The notes under the pieces: generated by a model
What the model saw: only the letters and a program-made list of their open reading frames with translations
Database searches by the model: none
Told to the model about the DNA's origin: nothing
NCBI RefSeq assembly: GCF_004745645.1
Contig: NZ_SRMB01000001.1
Location: 1,984,001-2,048,000, forward strand
Direction: 5' to 3'
DNA length: 64,000 nucleotides
From: Hymenobacter metallicola
Lineage (GTDB): Bacteria > Bacteroidota > Bacteroidia > Cytophagales > Hymenobacteraceae
Shown here: piece by piece, positions 8,915 to 17,285 of the stretch
Position numbering within the stretch: position 1 is the stretch's first letter
How the letters are laid out: the number at the start of each line of letters is the position of its first letter
Translations under genes and position numbers: made by a program

Positions 8915-10090
8915 CTAGAAGGGGTTCCAGCGAGTGGCGGGCTTTTCGGGAGCCGCCGAGGCAGCCACCGGGTTTTCGTTGATGAAAGTCTTCCAGCCCT
9001 CCTTGTTTTTGCCAATGTACTCGAGCTGGCTGAGCTGCCGGAAAATGGTGGCGACCAGCTGCCAGAGCCCATAGTACTGCTGCAAACTGTCGTGGACCCG
9101 CAGCGGCTCGTAACGGGCCGTTACCGCCTCATTAAGGGCATTGAGTAGGGTGGCGGGCAGAATCTCAGACCATTGCTCAAAGTACTTGAGTAACTCTTCC
9201 CGTTCCGCCTCGGTCAGGCAATACAAGCTGGTTCTGAACTGCTTGGCCAAACGCATCAAGGCTCCTTGCAGCACGACGGGCGGCTGCTCGGCGGCCGTAA
9301 AGGCCAAGCCCGGCAGCTCCTGGGCCAGAGCCGTTACCAGACGCTCGGCTACCAGATGCACCAGTTCACTAAGGTTGTTTTTCTTGTCAACCCGCATCCG
9401 CACCTTCTGAATAACCCGGAAGGCTTCGGTCTCGATTTCCTGGAGCAGGTGCTCGGTCTGGTGCAGCCACTTAAGCAGGGCCGGATGGCTCACCAGGGCC
9501 ATACTGGGCGGAATAAACTGGGCCACGGGCCGCAGGGCACCCTCGGCATGCACCAGCTCGCCCACCACCAGGTGAAAGGAACTGACCTGGGTGGAAGTAA
9601 GCTGCAGGGCCGGCACCACGCTGAGCTGGTATTCGGGGGTAGTATAGGGGTGGCGGGGCGGAATTTCCTCAGGAGCGGGAGCCCCGGCCGGAATGCGCAC
9701 ATACGGATTGACGGACACAACCACGTGAAACCGTAGCTGCTCCGTAGCCGTCAGGTTAAAATCACTCAGCAGCTGGGCCAAGCTAGTACGGTAGGTCAGC
9801 GGCTCGCTGCCCCCCGTAATTTCGATCCGGGCGCCGCCCGCCGTCACGGCCCGGCAATTAGTCAGGCGGGCCGTAACGGCTTGCTGATGATCGACGCTGA
9901 GCAGCAACTCAAAGGAGGACAGCCCCTGCGGATCAGCGGGCAGCAAGCCGTAACGATGTGCAGTCAGGCTCAGGGCCGTAGCATCGCGCAGATGTTCGGT
10001 AGTAAATTGCTCAAGCTCGGTAAAATGCCGACGCGAAATTTTCATTCCGTCGACCCAGTTTACGGGGTAGTGCTTGATTTCGGGCAGCAT
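8915..10090 (-). CDS. tssK: T6SS baseplate connector TssK
   Basis: 391 residues. TssK trimers connect the baseplate to the membrane complex. The N-terminus PVNWVDGMKISRRHFTELE is the diagnostic TssK motif (W-x-x-G-M followed by HF), followed by a beta-rich shoulder domain (residues about 60-190, with PLTYRTSLAQLL and HVVVSVNPYVRIP). A mostly helical middle and C-terminal head (about 210-360) contains EIETEAFRVIQKVRMR. Downstream of tssN and 33 bases upstream of tssO. Somewhat shorter than proteobacterial TssK (about 440), as usual in Bacteroidetes. Confidence 0.88.
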   Translation of the reverse strand: MLPEIKHYPVNWVDGMKISRRHFTELEQFTTEHLRDATALSLTAHRYGLLPADPQGLSSFELLLSVDHQQAVTARLTNCRAVTAGGARIEITGGSEPLTYRTSLAQLLSDFNLTATEQLRFHVVVSVNPYVRIPAGAPAPEEIPPRHPYTTPEYQLSVVPALQLTSTQVSSFHLVVGELVHAEGALRPVAQFIPPSMALVSHPALLKWLHQTEHLLQEIETEAFRVIQKVRMRVDKKNNLSELVHLVAERLVTALAQELPGLAFTAAEQPPVVLQGALMRLAKQFRTSLYCLTEAEREELLKYFEQWSEILPATLLNALNEAVTARYEPLRVHDSLQQYYGLWQLVATIFRQLSQLEYIGKNKEGWKTFINENPVAASAAPEKPATRWNPF

Positions 10091-10207
10091 AATAATCAGT
10101 GAGAAAAGGGAAAGCCAATAACAGAATAGCTATTGCCAGATACTTGGCGGCTGCAAATTAGGTAAGCTCCACCAGATTATCGGGCCGACGCCCCACCAAA
10201 GCAGCTC

Positions 10208-11053
10208 TTATTTGGGGCCGGCGACGCGTTTGGCAACAATAATATTTCCTTGTTTTATGAAATTATCCCGGAATGTGTAGTCCGGATCGTAGTAGCGCCG
10301 ACGCTTCCACCAGGGCTGTTTGGCGTAAAAGATCCAGCCGTAGGGCTGCCCATTGTCGTCCAGATACTGAATGGCCTGCTCGGGCTTGATGACGTTGTAG
10401 TCAGTCAGGAAAATATGAAATAAGTCGCTGAAGCGCATTTCGTAGGGCGCCTTCGACGAAAAGTCGTGAAACAGCGACTCCCCGTAGCGCCGCGACATCC
10501 AAAAGTGCACAACCATAAAGTTGCTCAGATCCATGCGCGACAAGTCGGGGCCGGAAGAGTTGGGATGGTAGTACCAAAGCTTGTACTGCTTCTCGGGTAC
10601 GTGGCGCCAGGCTTGGAAAGCGGCATAAAAAAAATAGGGCACCGCTACCGGAATAGAGGCCGTCACGAAGGCGAGCGAAGGCGTGGCCGGCGCAAACCAG
10701 GGTATCCAGCTCGACACGGCCAAGCCCAGGCAGGCGGCCATCCAGGTGAGTAGCGTCATGATGGAGCCGTGCAGCGCGTCTTGCTCGTCATACCAGGGCA
10801 GCCAGCGGGGCAGGGCATTGATATTGAGCACTCCCAGGAACAGAGCTACCAGCTGAACCAGGAAAAAAGTAAGTTTGTAGGACAATGGGCTGTAGGCGGC
10901 CCCTAGCCCTACTACTGCAAACACCGTTACAACGGCCAGCAAGTACAACACCGTACTGATGATGGTCGGGTTGCGCTGCACACTGGAGCGGGCATTCGAC
11001 AAGGCATTGGAAACGCCGCTACGCGCCTGCGCCTGCGGATTGGGAGTAAGCAT
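10208..11053 (-). CDS. tssN: TssN, multi-pass membrane protein of T6SSiii
   Basis: 281 residues. Four to five hydrophobic segments lie in the first half (about 31-50, 61-80, 95-115, 128-150), followed by a cytoplasmic C-terminal domain with conserved-looking motifs DLSNFMVVHFWMSRRYGE and FHIFLTDYNVIKPEQAIQYL and a basic end (KQPWWKRRRYYDPDYTFRDN). TssN is specific to Bacteroidetes T6SS and is thought to form the inner-membrane platform in place of TssL/TssM. It is the first gene of the tssN-K-O-E-F operon and diverges from tssG. A 117-base gap separates it from tssK. Identity follows from context and topology. Confidence 0.74.
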   Translation of the reverse strand: MLTPNPQAQARSGVSNALSNARSSVQRNPTIISTVLYLLAVVTVFAVVGLGAAYSPLSYKLTFFLVQLVALFLGVLNINALPRWLPWYDEQDALHGSIMTLLTWMAACLGLAVSSWIPWFAPATPSLAFVTASIPVAVPYFFYAAFQAWRHVPEKQYKLWYYHPNSSGPDLSRMDLSNFMVVHFWMSRRYGESLFHDFSSKAPYEMRFSDLFHIFLTDYNVIKPEQAIQYLDDNGQPYGWIFYAKQPWWKRRRYYDPDYTFRDNFIKQGNIIVAKRVAGPK

Positions 11054-11213
11054 ATATCAGCAATATTTGTTGGGCGGTGGCCGACATGGCCCCAAACCCA
11101 ACGAGGAGTAATAAGGTAAGCGCACTTTGAGGAGCCGGTAGCAGAGCCGTAACGGCCGCTGCACACACCGAATCCGGTTATAAACGGGTGTAAGTTGTCA
11201 GAAAAAATATAGT

Positions 11214-12284
11214 ATGCCAAAATTCAGCGTTGAACAGCCCGCCCCGGAAGTTTCCGCTCGCCCCCGCGTAGGCAGCTCTACCAACGGAAGTGCTAACGTG
11301 GTAAGCCCAGGTACTGGCCCAGCCCCTTCGGCCTTGCAGCAGCTGTTTGCTCAGCTGCGCCGCCAGCCCATGGATCTACGCCTGGAGGTAGTACTGGCCG
11401 ATTTACTGGCCCACGGCTACGAGTTCGACGACTTTGTTATTCGGCCCGTTAGTTTGTTTGCCCGCCGCTACCGCCGCGACCTGGGCACCACAACGGAGGA
11501 GCAGACCAACCGCTGGAGCACGCCCAAAACCACGATTGATGTGCACCGGGAAGGCCTCTACGATGCCCTGCCCCAGGAGCTGTTTCACCACCCGACCGAC
11601 CCCACGCCCCGCCCCGGTATCCGCCCCATGGTCGAGGAAATTCAAACGCAGCGGCGCAAGGAAAAAGCCGCCCGCCGGTTTTTTCTGCCCTTCGAGCAGG
11701 AGTTCTACCGGTTCCGGGTGCTGCTCGAGCAGGAGGAGCGGCGTTACATGACCAACCTCTCGGCGCAGTGGTACAACGAGGTGCTAGCCCGGTTCTGGGA
11801 CTTGGAGGGGCAATTGCCGGGTCGACAGGTGACTACCCTGCTGTACCTGCTGCCGCTGGCTCACCGTATCACCGGCGACCTGCACCTAACCCAGCTCTGC
11901 TTCGAGAGCGTGCTGGAAGTGCCCGTGACCTTGCGCACTATTGCCCCGCTACGTTTCCCCACTCCGGCGGCGGCTTCCGCTTCGGGCGGTGGACTAAGCC
12001 TAGGCAACCTGGAACTAGGCCGCGACTTCGTACTGGGCGGCTGGTACCAGGAAACCTTGCCCGCCCTGGAAATCAGCCTCGGCGACTTGTCGGCCACTAC
12101 CTTGGAAGCTTACTTGTCGGATACCTGGCAGGCCCGGGCACTGAAGCTGCTGTGTCAGTACTTTATAGCTTTCGAAACCGACGTGGTCCTGCGCTACGAG
12201 GTGGCCCAGGAAACCCCGGAATTTGTGCTGGGCGGTGAAGAAAATGAAGCGCCGGTGCTGGGCTATACTACGGCCGGCCTGTAG
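11214..12284 (+). CDS. tssG: TssG-like T6SS baseplate protein
   Basis: 356 residues. TssG is the second large wedge protein that binds TssF in the baseplate. The sequence has a disordered N-terminus (1-40, Ser/Pro/Ala-rich). A helical region at about 41-75 (LRLEVVLADLLAHGYEFDDFVIRP) and a central FFLPFEQEFYRFRVLLEQEERRY helix follow, then a beta-rich C-terminal third containing GGLSLGNLELGRDFVLGG. TssG proteins diverge strongly, so the call relies on the missing-piece argument (tssB, C, D, E, F, H and K are all present) plus general shape. It is divergent from tssN with a 160-base gap and ends before a terminator shared with a convergent small gene. Confidence 0.62.
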   Translation: MPKFSVEQPAPEVSARPRVGSSTNGSANVVSPGTGPAPSALQQLFAQLRRQPMDLRLEVVLADLLAHGYEFDDFVIRPVSLFARRYRRDLGTTTEEQTNRWSTPKTTIDVHREGLYDALPQELFHHPTDPTPRPGIRPMVEEIQTQRRKEKAARRFFLPFEQEFYRFRVLLEQEERRYMTNLSAQWYNEVLARFWDLEGQLPGRQVTTLLYLLPLAHRITGDLHLTQLCFESVLEVPVTLRTIAPLRFPTPAAASASGGGLSLGNLELGRDFVLGGWYQETLPALEISLGDLSATTLEAYLSDTWQARALKLLCQYFIAFETDVVLRYEVAQETPEFVLGGEENEAPVLGYTTAGL

Positions 12285-12487
12285 CACTTCGCTCGTACCA
12301 GGCTGCCGTTGTGAGTAAGCCGCCAACACCAGCCCAACTAACGAACTGGAGGAAACCGCGCCCCTTTACCCGATAATTAGCCCAACTAAGAGCCGTTCGG
12401 CTACAGGGCCTACAGCAAGGAGCTATCCAGAGCTCAGGTCCTCTCTTTGGCGGCCCTTCGTGCTGGGCCAGCCCAAACTTATACGAC

Positions 12488-12523
12488 AAAAAGCCGCTTC
12501 CCCTTGCGGGAGAAGCGGCTTTC
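12488..12523. terminator. Bidirectional terminator after tssG
   Basis: Hairpin with arms AAAGCCGCTTC and GAAGCGGCTTT flanked by A and T runs, placed between the converging tssG and the small gene at 12547-12891. The 200 bases between the tssG stop and this hairpin show no other feature. Confidence 0.8.
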
Positions 12524-12546
12524 AAGGGCGAAAAGTAACTGAGCTT

Positions 12547-12891
12547 TTATAAAGCCAACGCCAGCCATTCCTCATCGGTAAGACCGTAGTCGGCTGGATT
12601 GGCGCGCAGCAGTTGATGCCGGTCGAGCAGTTCGGCCACTGGGCGCGGCACCACGAGGAAGTGGCGCGCCATGTTTTCCAAGGCCTTACGGCCGCGTCGG
12701 ATCCAGAAAGTGCCCCGGGCCGGGTGAACCTGCACGGTGGGGTCAACAGCCAGGGCCGCTTGCAGCCACTCATCGGCGGGGGCTACAACCGTATTTTGGC
12801 CGCCGCCCAGCTCCTGGCGCAAAAAGTGAACAAAGCGGTTTTGCAAAGCCGCGGGCAGGGAAGAGAACAGGCAAGGTGCGGTGGAGTGCAT
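12547..12891 (-). CDS. Unrecognised 114-residue protein beside the T6SS
   Basis: Starts MHSTAPCLFSSLPAALQNRF and ends LTDEEWLALAL. It has no signal peptide, membrane segment or known motif; most of it looks helical, with a short strand-like TFWIRRGRKALE centre. An in-frame GTG at 12921 would add ten hydrophobic residues, but ATG at 12891 gives a more ordinary start. Convergent with tssG and sharing its terminator. Position next to a T6SS invites the idea of an accessory or immunity protein, but no sequence feature supports that. Codon use is normal for the genome, so it is probably a real gene. Confidence 0.6.
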   Translation of the reverse strand: MHSTAPCLFSSLPAALQNRFVHFLRQELGGGQNTVVAPADEWLQAALAVDPTVQVHPARGTFWIRRGRKALENMARHFLVVPRPVAELLDRHQLLRANPADYGLTDEEWLALAL

Positions 12892-13421
12892 AACGGAGCA
12901 GACAATCAGGAGGTAGGACACTATCCGATACGGATGGTAGCCGTTATGGATGCGGTAAGATGGCGAGAATCTACATAGAAATTCCTAGAATTTAGGCCCA
13001 GGCCCCGGTAAGCGCCGGGAGCCTACACTTGGCAGTATCCAGGACAGCTATCGGCAGACCGCCCCTGGATACTGGACTCACTCACGGCTGCAGGGATAAG
13101 GCGGACTTGTCTAATGCGCCTAGCACCTCTGCCTTCTATTAAAGCTCTGTTTTCAACTAAGCTGACAGCAGCACCACTAGGCTCCTGATCAAAGCTAATC
13201 TAATTAGTAGCCAGGGACAGTACTCCTGCAAAAAAGTTCCCTAGACTCGGTAGACAGCCTACTATTTTTTTGAGTTTAATATCTTTTTAATCCTATCAAC
13301 AAGCGCGTATTGAGCATAAATACTTGCTTTTTTTCTACCTAATATTTTTAGCTTAAAAATAATATCCTTATTTTTGTATATGCGCAGAACGAAGAAGACT
13401 AACCTTCCTTTTCCTCTCCCC
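12892..13421. other. 530-base intergenic region
   Basis: No credible gene. The left part is of average composition and shows nothing recognisable. From about 13257 to 13380 the sequence becomes markedly AT-rich, with runs of T, and ends in a promoter-like element for the gene at 13422. Confidence 0.5.
13369..13376 (+). promoter_or_regulatory. Putative -7 element for the 71-residue gene
   Basis: TATTTTTG matches the TAnnTTTG element exactly inside an AT-rich stretch. No clear TTTG is seen at the expected upstream distance. The implied start near 13383 gives a leader of about 40 bases to the ATG at 13422. Confidence 0.45.
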
Positions 13422-13637
13422 ATGCAGCAGTACGCCCGCTGCATTGATGCCACGAGCCGGCCCGCTGACCACATCGGGGACTGGCCCCAAACGGGCGCCA
13501 TATATCCGGTTCAGTACCGCCCTAATGCTCGCACCGGCCAGCTACAGGTGCACGTCCTGGGCTTCTACGCCGAGCGTCCCTACGGGGCCTTCAACTGGCA
13601 GCGGTTTGAGCCCGTGGCCCAGCTTTGGCTAAATTAA
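13422..13637 (+). CDS. Unrecognised 71-residue protein
   Basis: Starts MQQYARCIDATSRPADHIGD and ends FEPVAQLWLN. The pattern of a Y-x-x-C-I-D start, a PQTGAIYPVQY strand and a final FNWQRFEP resembles small soluble all-beta proteins of unknown function scattered in Bacteroidota. A longer frame from 13374 overlaps the promoter-like element and adds a Lys/Arg/Pro leader, so the ATG at 13422 is preferred. It is a single-gene unit with its own promoter and terminator. Confidence 0.65.
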   Translation: MQQYARCIDATSRPADHIGDWPQTGAIYPVQYRPNARTGQLQVHVLGFYAERPYGAFNWQRFEPVAQLWLN

Positions 13638-13663
13638 CCAGCTATCCGGCGGACATCCTCCAC

Positions 13664-13690
13664 AAGCCACCCAGTTTGGGTGGCTTTTTT
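13664..13690 (+). terminator. Rho-independent terminator
   Basis: Perfect 10-bp stem (AAGCCACCCA / TGGGTGGCTT) with a 3-base loop followed by TTTT, 27 bases after the stop of the 71-residue gene. Confidence 0.88.
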
Positions 13691-13691
13691 A

Positions 13692-13720
13692 TTGCCCCAG
13701 CAGGATGACTGTTACTTTTG
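13692..13720 (+). promoter_or_regulatory. Promoter of the four-helix membrane protein gene
   Basis: TTG at 13692-13694, an 18-base spacer and TACTTTTG at 13713-13720 match the Bacteroidetes promoter fully. The implied start near 13727 lies downstream of the in-frame GTG-like start at 13705 and 17 bases before the ATG at 13744, so it decides the start codon. Confidence 0.65.
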
Positions 13721-13743
13721 CGTGGTCTGCCTATCCTTCCGTT

Positions 13744-14151
13744 ATGAGCCAGCCTACCGATTCTGACTTACTGTATAGCATCCCGGCCCCCTACCGCCGC
13801 ATGGAAAACATGCACATTCTGTTCTGGCTGCTTAAAGACATTGGCTGGTGCATGATTTGGAAGCCCTTGGGCATCACCATGATTTTCCCAACGCTTTTCA
13901 TTGCCATGCTCATCACCTGGCGAACCCGCGACATTAAGGCCGAACTGGCGCACAACTTGGCCATTGTATTCTGGATTTCAGCCAACTCTTACTGGATGAT
14001 TAGCGAGTTTGCGGGTTTCGACACCGTTCGGGTGTGGGGAAGCCTCACGGGCAAGCACTTGGCCCTGCTCCCGTTTCTTACCGGCCTGCTGATTTTGCTG
14101 TATTACTACCTGGTGCAAAAGCCCCGGGAAAAGCAGACGGCAGCAGCCTAG
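13744..14151 (+). CDS. Small four-helix membrane protein of unknown function
   Basis: 135 residues. After a polar N-terminus (1-20) there are four hydrophobic segments, roughly 24-40, 45-62, 72-92 and 105-122, ending in a charged tail (QKPREKQTAAA). Motifs such as MENMHILFWLLKDIGWCMIW and FWISANSYWMISEF are rich in Trp and look conserved. No transporter or enzyme signature is visible. It converges on the large exosortase-tail protein gene and shares a hairpin with it. Proteins of this style occur in Bacteroidota, but no function can be given. Confidence 0.72.
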   Translation: MSQPTDSDLLYSIPAPYRRMENMHILFWLLKDIGWCMIWKPLGITMIFPTLFIAMLITWRTRDIKAELAHNLAIVFWISANSYWMISEFAGFDTVRVWGSLTGKHLALLPFLTGLLILLYYYLVQKPREKQTAAA

Positions 14152-14186
14152 CAAGGGCAGCCGGAGATTCTCTGGCTGCCCTTGCC
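14151..14186. terminator. Hairpin between convergent genes
   Basis: Inverted repeat with 12-bp arms (GCAAGGGCAGCC / GGCTGCCCTTGC) that begins on the last base of the upstream stop codon. There is no long T run, so termination strength is uncertain. Confidence 0.55.
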
Positions 14187-14204
14187 AGGTGCGCGGCAGC
14201 AGAA

Positions 14205-17087
14205 CTACTTGCCCCTAGCCTGCTTCCGACGGCGCAACCCCCGCACTCCCAGTCCTACCCCGGCGGCCAACAGCAGCGAAACCCCGCCATCAATTGGCAC
14301 TTCGGTTACCGTATCCTGGCTCGACTCATCCACATCCAATGCCGCATTGGCATTCAGCACCTGCTGCTGCTTGCGGGCCAGGGCAGCTTTCTGCGCCTCG
14401 TTTTCCAGGGCCAGATAAGCCGTAAAAGGAGTCATAATACCGGCGCGGAAACTGGCTTGCACGAAGGGCACCCGCTGCTGGTCGGTGGCCTCGGGGTGGA
14501 AGGCTTGCCACTGCTGATAGCCGTGCAGCAGCAGGCCGGTTTGCCAGCGGCTATTGGCCGAGGTAGGTTGGGGCAGGCCAATCTTAGCGTCATTCACCAC
14601 AATATCAGCCCGCTCGTTATTGGGTAAGTAGGCCCGCGGCTGCGCCGCATCGGGCCAGGCCCGTACTGGCTGCGGGGTGCCAGGTGCCGGGGCATCAGGC
14701 CACACGGCCTGGCTGTTGGTTCGTAAGGAGTGGGCGGCCAAGCGGCCATCGGAGGCCAGAACGTAGAACTGGTCACCCTCCGGATACGCGCTGCTTAACT
14801 CGGCCAGGCCAGCACCCCATATGGCATTTTCCGGCTTATCGGTCACCACCACAATCACCGGGTACGTGGGGCCAGGGTGTTGCCGCACCTCGAAAAGCAG
14901 CTTGCGGAGCGCCCCTTCCAGGTAGAATCCACCCCTGCTTTCGTGCTGAGCCAGGGCCTGTTGCCAACTCGCACCTGTCGGTACAGGGGTGGTGTAGGCA
15001 TCCACCAGGGTAAAGCGGGTCTGTTTATCAGCCGCCGGCAGCGCAAACTTGCTTTTGATACCTGCCGCATAAGTAGTGCGGTTGTCAACCTGCGCGGCAG
15101 ATACGTCAAGCAGAAAATGATAATACGGCGTGCGGCGCACCAGGGGCAGCTGGGCTTTGGCCGCGGCACTGACCAGTACCACCTCCTGGTTGGCAGTTGC
15201 CGCCGCAGTTGCGCCCGACGACCCAGCCGGGCCGCCGAGCGTTACCTGCCGGCCGTCGATGGTCAGGGTTACCGGCTCCTTGTGCAGCAGCTGAATGCCC
15301 GTTGTCCGCGGAGCATCCCCTACCACCGGGTACACGCGCAGGCTCACGTGTTGGTCGTCGGTGTAGGCCAGCAGGCCGGGGTCGCGCACCTGCCGCTCAT
15401 TCAGAATCTGGGCGTAGACCCAGGCGGCCGTTTTTTTCTCAGCCAGAATTCCGGGCTCCCGCCGCCCGTTCATATCCAGGTAGTAATTGCCCACCCAGCA
15501 CCCCGTCGGGAGCTCCAGCAGCGTCGTGTACTCCCCGGCTTGCTGCGTAGTGTTGGCATTGGCCACTTTCAGATCGAGCCAGCTTACCCAGGCTTGCTGC
15601 TGGGCATCATAGGTGCTGCGCGAGGTCAGGCTGGTCAGAGCAGGTCGGGCCACCGCGGTACTGGTACTAGTAGTTGCTCCCGTGGCTGTAACGGTTACCT
15701 CGGAAAAGGCAGCCTTAAGCGGCGTGCCCAGGAAGAGCTGCTCTAGGTCGGCTATTTTCTGGTCCGACAGCGTCAGGTTGTCGAGCACCAGCCAATTGAA
15801 GTACGTCGCCAGGTAAGGCACGTGCTTACCTTGAAAAAAGTCGTCGGTACGCTCCTTGTGCTCGCGCACCGTTTGCAGGGTGCGGACCAGGGCCTGCTCG
15901 TCGAGGCTATAGCGCCGGCTGTAATCGGGGCTGTAGCGGTAGGCCAAGGCCTCGTGCAGCACCCAGCGGTTGTGCAGGTAGCGGCCCGTCATAACGAGGG
16001 GCAAGGTCAGAAAACCGGCCACCAGCCCCGCCCGCAGCCAGCGCCGGGGGTAAAACCGTTCCAGAAATTCCAGGTCAGCCCCCAGCTCCCGCACGTGTAC
16101 CACCAGCAGCACCAGCGGGGTGAGCATCAGAAACCCGAGGCCAATAAGTAGCACGGCCAAAACAGAGAGCGGCAGAAAGGGCAGGAAAACGATGAAAAAG
16201 TAGAGCGTGTAGCCCAGCAGTACGCTTCGCCCCAGAAACACCAGCAGCCGCTGCCGCGGGTTATTCCCGTCGGGCACACTCAGCAGCAGGCCGTTGAGCA
16301 CAGCCAGCGCATAAAACCAGGGGTCATTGAAGTTGCCAAAGACGCCGGTTTCGCCCCCCATGAGACGACCGAAAAACAAGCCGTTGTTGACCAGCAGCCC
16401 CAGCACGGGTAAAATCAGGGCAATAAGCAGCTTCCAAACCAAGTGAAACTCGGCATCTTCGCCCCGCTTCAGCCCCATAATGTAGGCTCCGCGCACCACG
16501 AAGAATAAAAAGCCAATTACGCCCGCCGCTAGTGTCACTGCAAACAAAGCCCCCCAAAACCACCCCTGATGCCCACTGTCAAAAGCCGAAAAGGGCACCA
16601 GCAGCAGAACGTACCAAGCCAAAGGCGCCACAAAAGCCAGCACAAAGTTAACGGCCGCCGTGGGCAGCCGCTCGGTCGGCGTCCAGTGCACCACCAGCGC
16701 AAACAAGGCGTGGGCCAGCGTCGGCATCAGTAAGGTAATGGTGTAGAGAAACGGCTCGGTGGGTATCATCCAGCGCGGTACGGCCCGCGGCACCAGCTCG
16801 GCATCATATCCCATGTACAGGAGCAGAAAAGCCGAGTAGGCTACCAGCGCCAGCACACTATACCCCACTCCTACCTCCCGACCCCGCCGTAGCTGCACTC
16901 CGGCGTAAGCCAGCGTGCCAATGCCCAGCCCGGCCAGCCCCAGGCCAAACCCCTGCCAGAGCTGCACACTGGCCGGAGGCAGCAAGCTTTGAATCACGCT
17001 GAACTCCCCGTAGCACAGCAGCACGAGCAGCACAACGGGCAGGGTATTGAGCAATAAAAGCCACTTCGGATTTAGCAGGTTGCGCAT
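14205..17087 (-). CDS. Multi-pass VIT-domain protein with exosortase-type C-terminal tail (PIDGG)
   Basis: 960 residues from MRNLLNPKWLLLL. The N-terminal third (about 1-380) has roughly ten transmembrane helices. The middle (about 540-660) resembles a vault/inter-alpha-trypsin (VIT) domain, with ELPTGCWVGNYYLDMNGRRE and an EKKTAAWVYAQILNERQVRDPGL stretch. A von Willebrand-like segment with YPVIVVVTDKPENAIW follows. The C-terminus reads EVPIDGG, then a hydrophobic helix and RGLRRRK, the tripartite layout of exosortase sorting signals. Bacteroidota encode large multi-TM VIT proteins that pair with dedicated exosortases (MSEP-CTERM or XrtN system); this looks like one of them. No exosortase gene lies in this window. 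The ATG at 17087 is preferred over an upstream start at 17228, which reads through the downstream hairpin of the next gene. Confidence 0.75.
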   Translation of the reverse strand: MRNLLNPKWLLLLNTLPVVLLVLLCYGEFSVIQSLLPPASVQLWQGFGLGLAGLGIGTLAYAGVQLRRGREVGVGYSVLALVAYSAFLLLYMGYDAELVPRAVPRWMIPTEPFLYTITLLMPTLAHALFALVVHWTPTERLPTAAVNFVLAFVAPLAWYVLLLVPFSAFDSGHQGWFWGALFAVTLAAGVIGFLFFVVRGAYIMGLKRGEDAEFHLVWKLLIALILPVLGLLVNNGLFFGRLMGGETGVFGNFNDPWFYALAVLNGLLLSVPDGNNPRQRLLVFLGRSVLLGYTLYFFIVFLPFLPLSVLAVLLIGLGFLMLTPLVLLVVHVRELGADLEFLERFYPRRWLRAGLVAGFLTLPLVMTGRYLHNRWVLHEALAYRYSPDYSRRYSLDEQALVRTLQTVREHKERTDDFFQGKHVPYLATYFNWLVLDNLTLSDQKIADLEQLFLGTPLKAAFSEVTVTATGATTSTSTAVARPALTSLTSRSTYDAQQQAWVSWLDLKVANANTTQQAGEYTTLLELPTGCWVGNYYLDMNGRREPGILAEKKTAAWVYAQILNERQVRDPGLLAYTDDQHVSLRVYPVVGDAPRTTGIQLLHKEPVTLTIDGRQVTLGGPAGSSGATAAATANQEVVLVSAAAKAQLPLVRRTPYYHFLLDVSAAQVDNRTTYAAGIKSKFALPAADKQTRFTLVDAYTTPVPTGASWQQALAQHESRGGFYLEGALRKLLFEVRQHPGPTYPVIVVVTDKPENAIWGAGLAELSSAYPEGDQFYVLASDGRLAAHSLRTNSQAVWPDAPAPGTPQPVRAWPDAAQPRAYLPNNERADIVVNDAKIGLPQPTSANSRWQTGLLLHGYQQWQAFHPEATDQQRVPFVQASFRAGIMTPFTAYLALENEAQKAALARKQQQVLNANAALDVDESSQDTVTEVPIDGGVSLLLAAGVGLGVRGLRRRKQARGK

Positions 17088-17195
17088 AGAGGTAACCACT
17101 CGGTTCGTTCTTCTTTCAATGGTCCAAACATATATCAAAGAACTTTGCAATACAAAGTATATTTTCAAAAGGACCTGATGCTGCCTGCAATCAAA

Positions 17196-17262
17196 ACAGC
17201 CCGCCCGCTCCCAACGGCCATTTCTCACCTGTGAAATGGGCCGTTGGGAGCGGGCGGGCTGT
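17196..17262 (-). terminator. Very long hairpin downstream of the lipoprotein gene
   Basis: Two 24-base arms (17196-17219 and 17239-17262) are perfectly complementary, and an inner ATTTC/GAAAT adds to the stem. On the minus strand the hairpin is followed by TTTT. It sits 24 bases after the stop of the gene at 17286-17750 and probably terminates it, although the stem is twice as long as other terminators here. Confidence 0.65.
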
Positions 17263-17285
17263 CCGTGAATACGTAGGGTGTCGCC

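Noticed and set aside
12547..13637. T6SS effector-immunity pair formed by the two small genes
   Set aside because: No toxin motif, opposite strands, each with its own terminator; nothing beyond proximity supports it.
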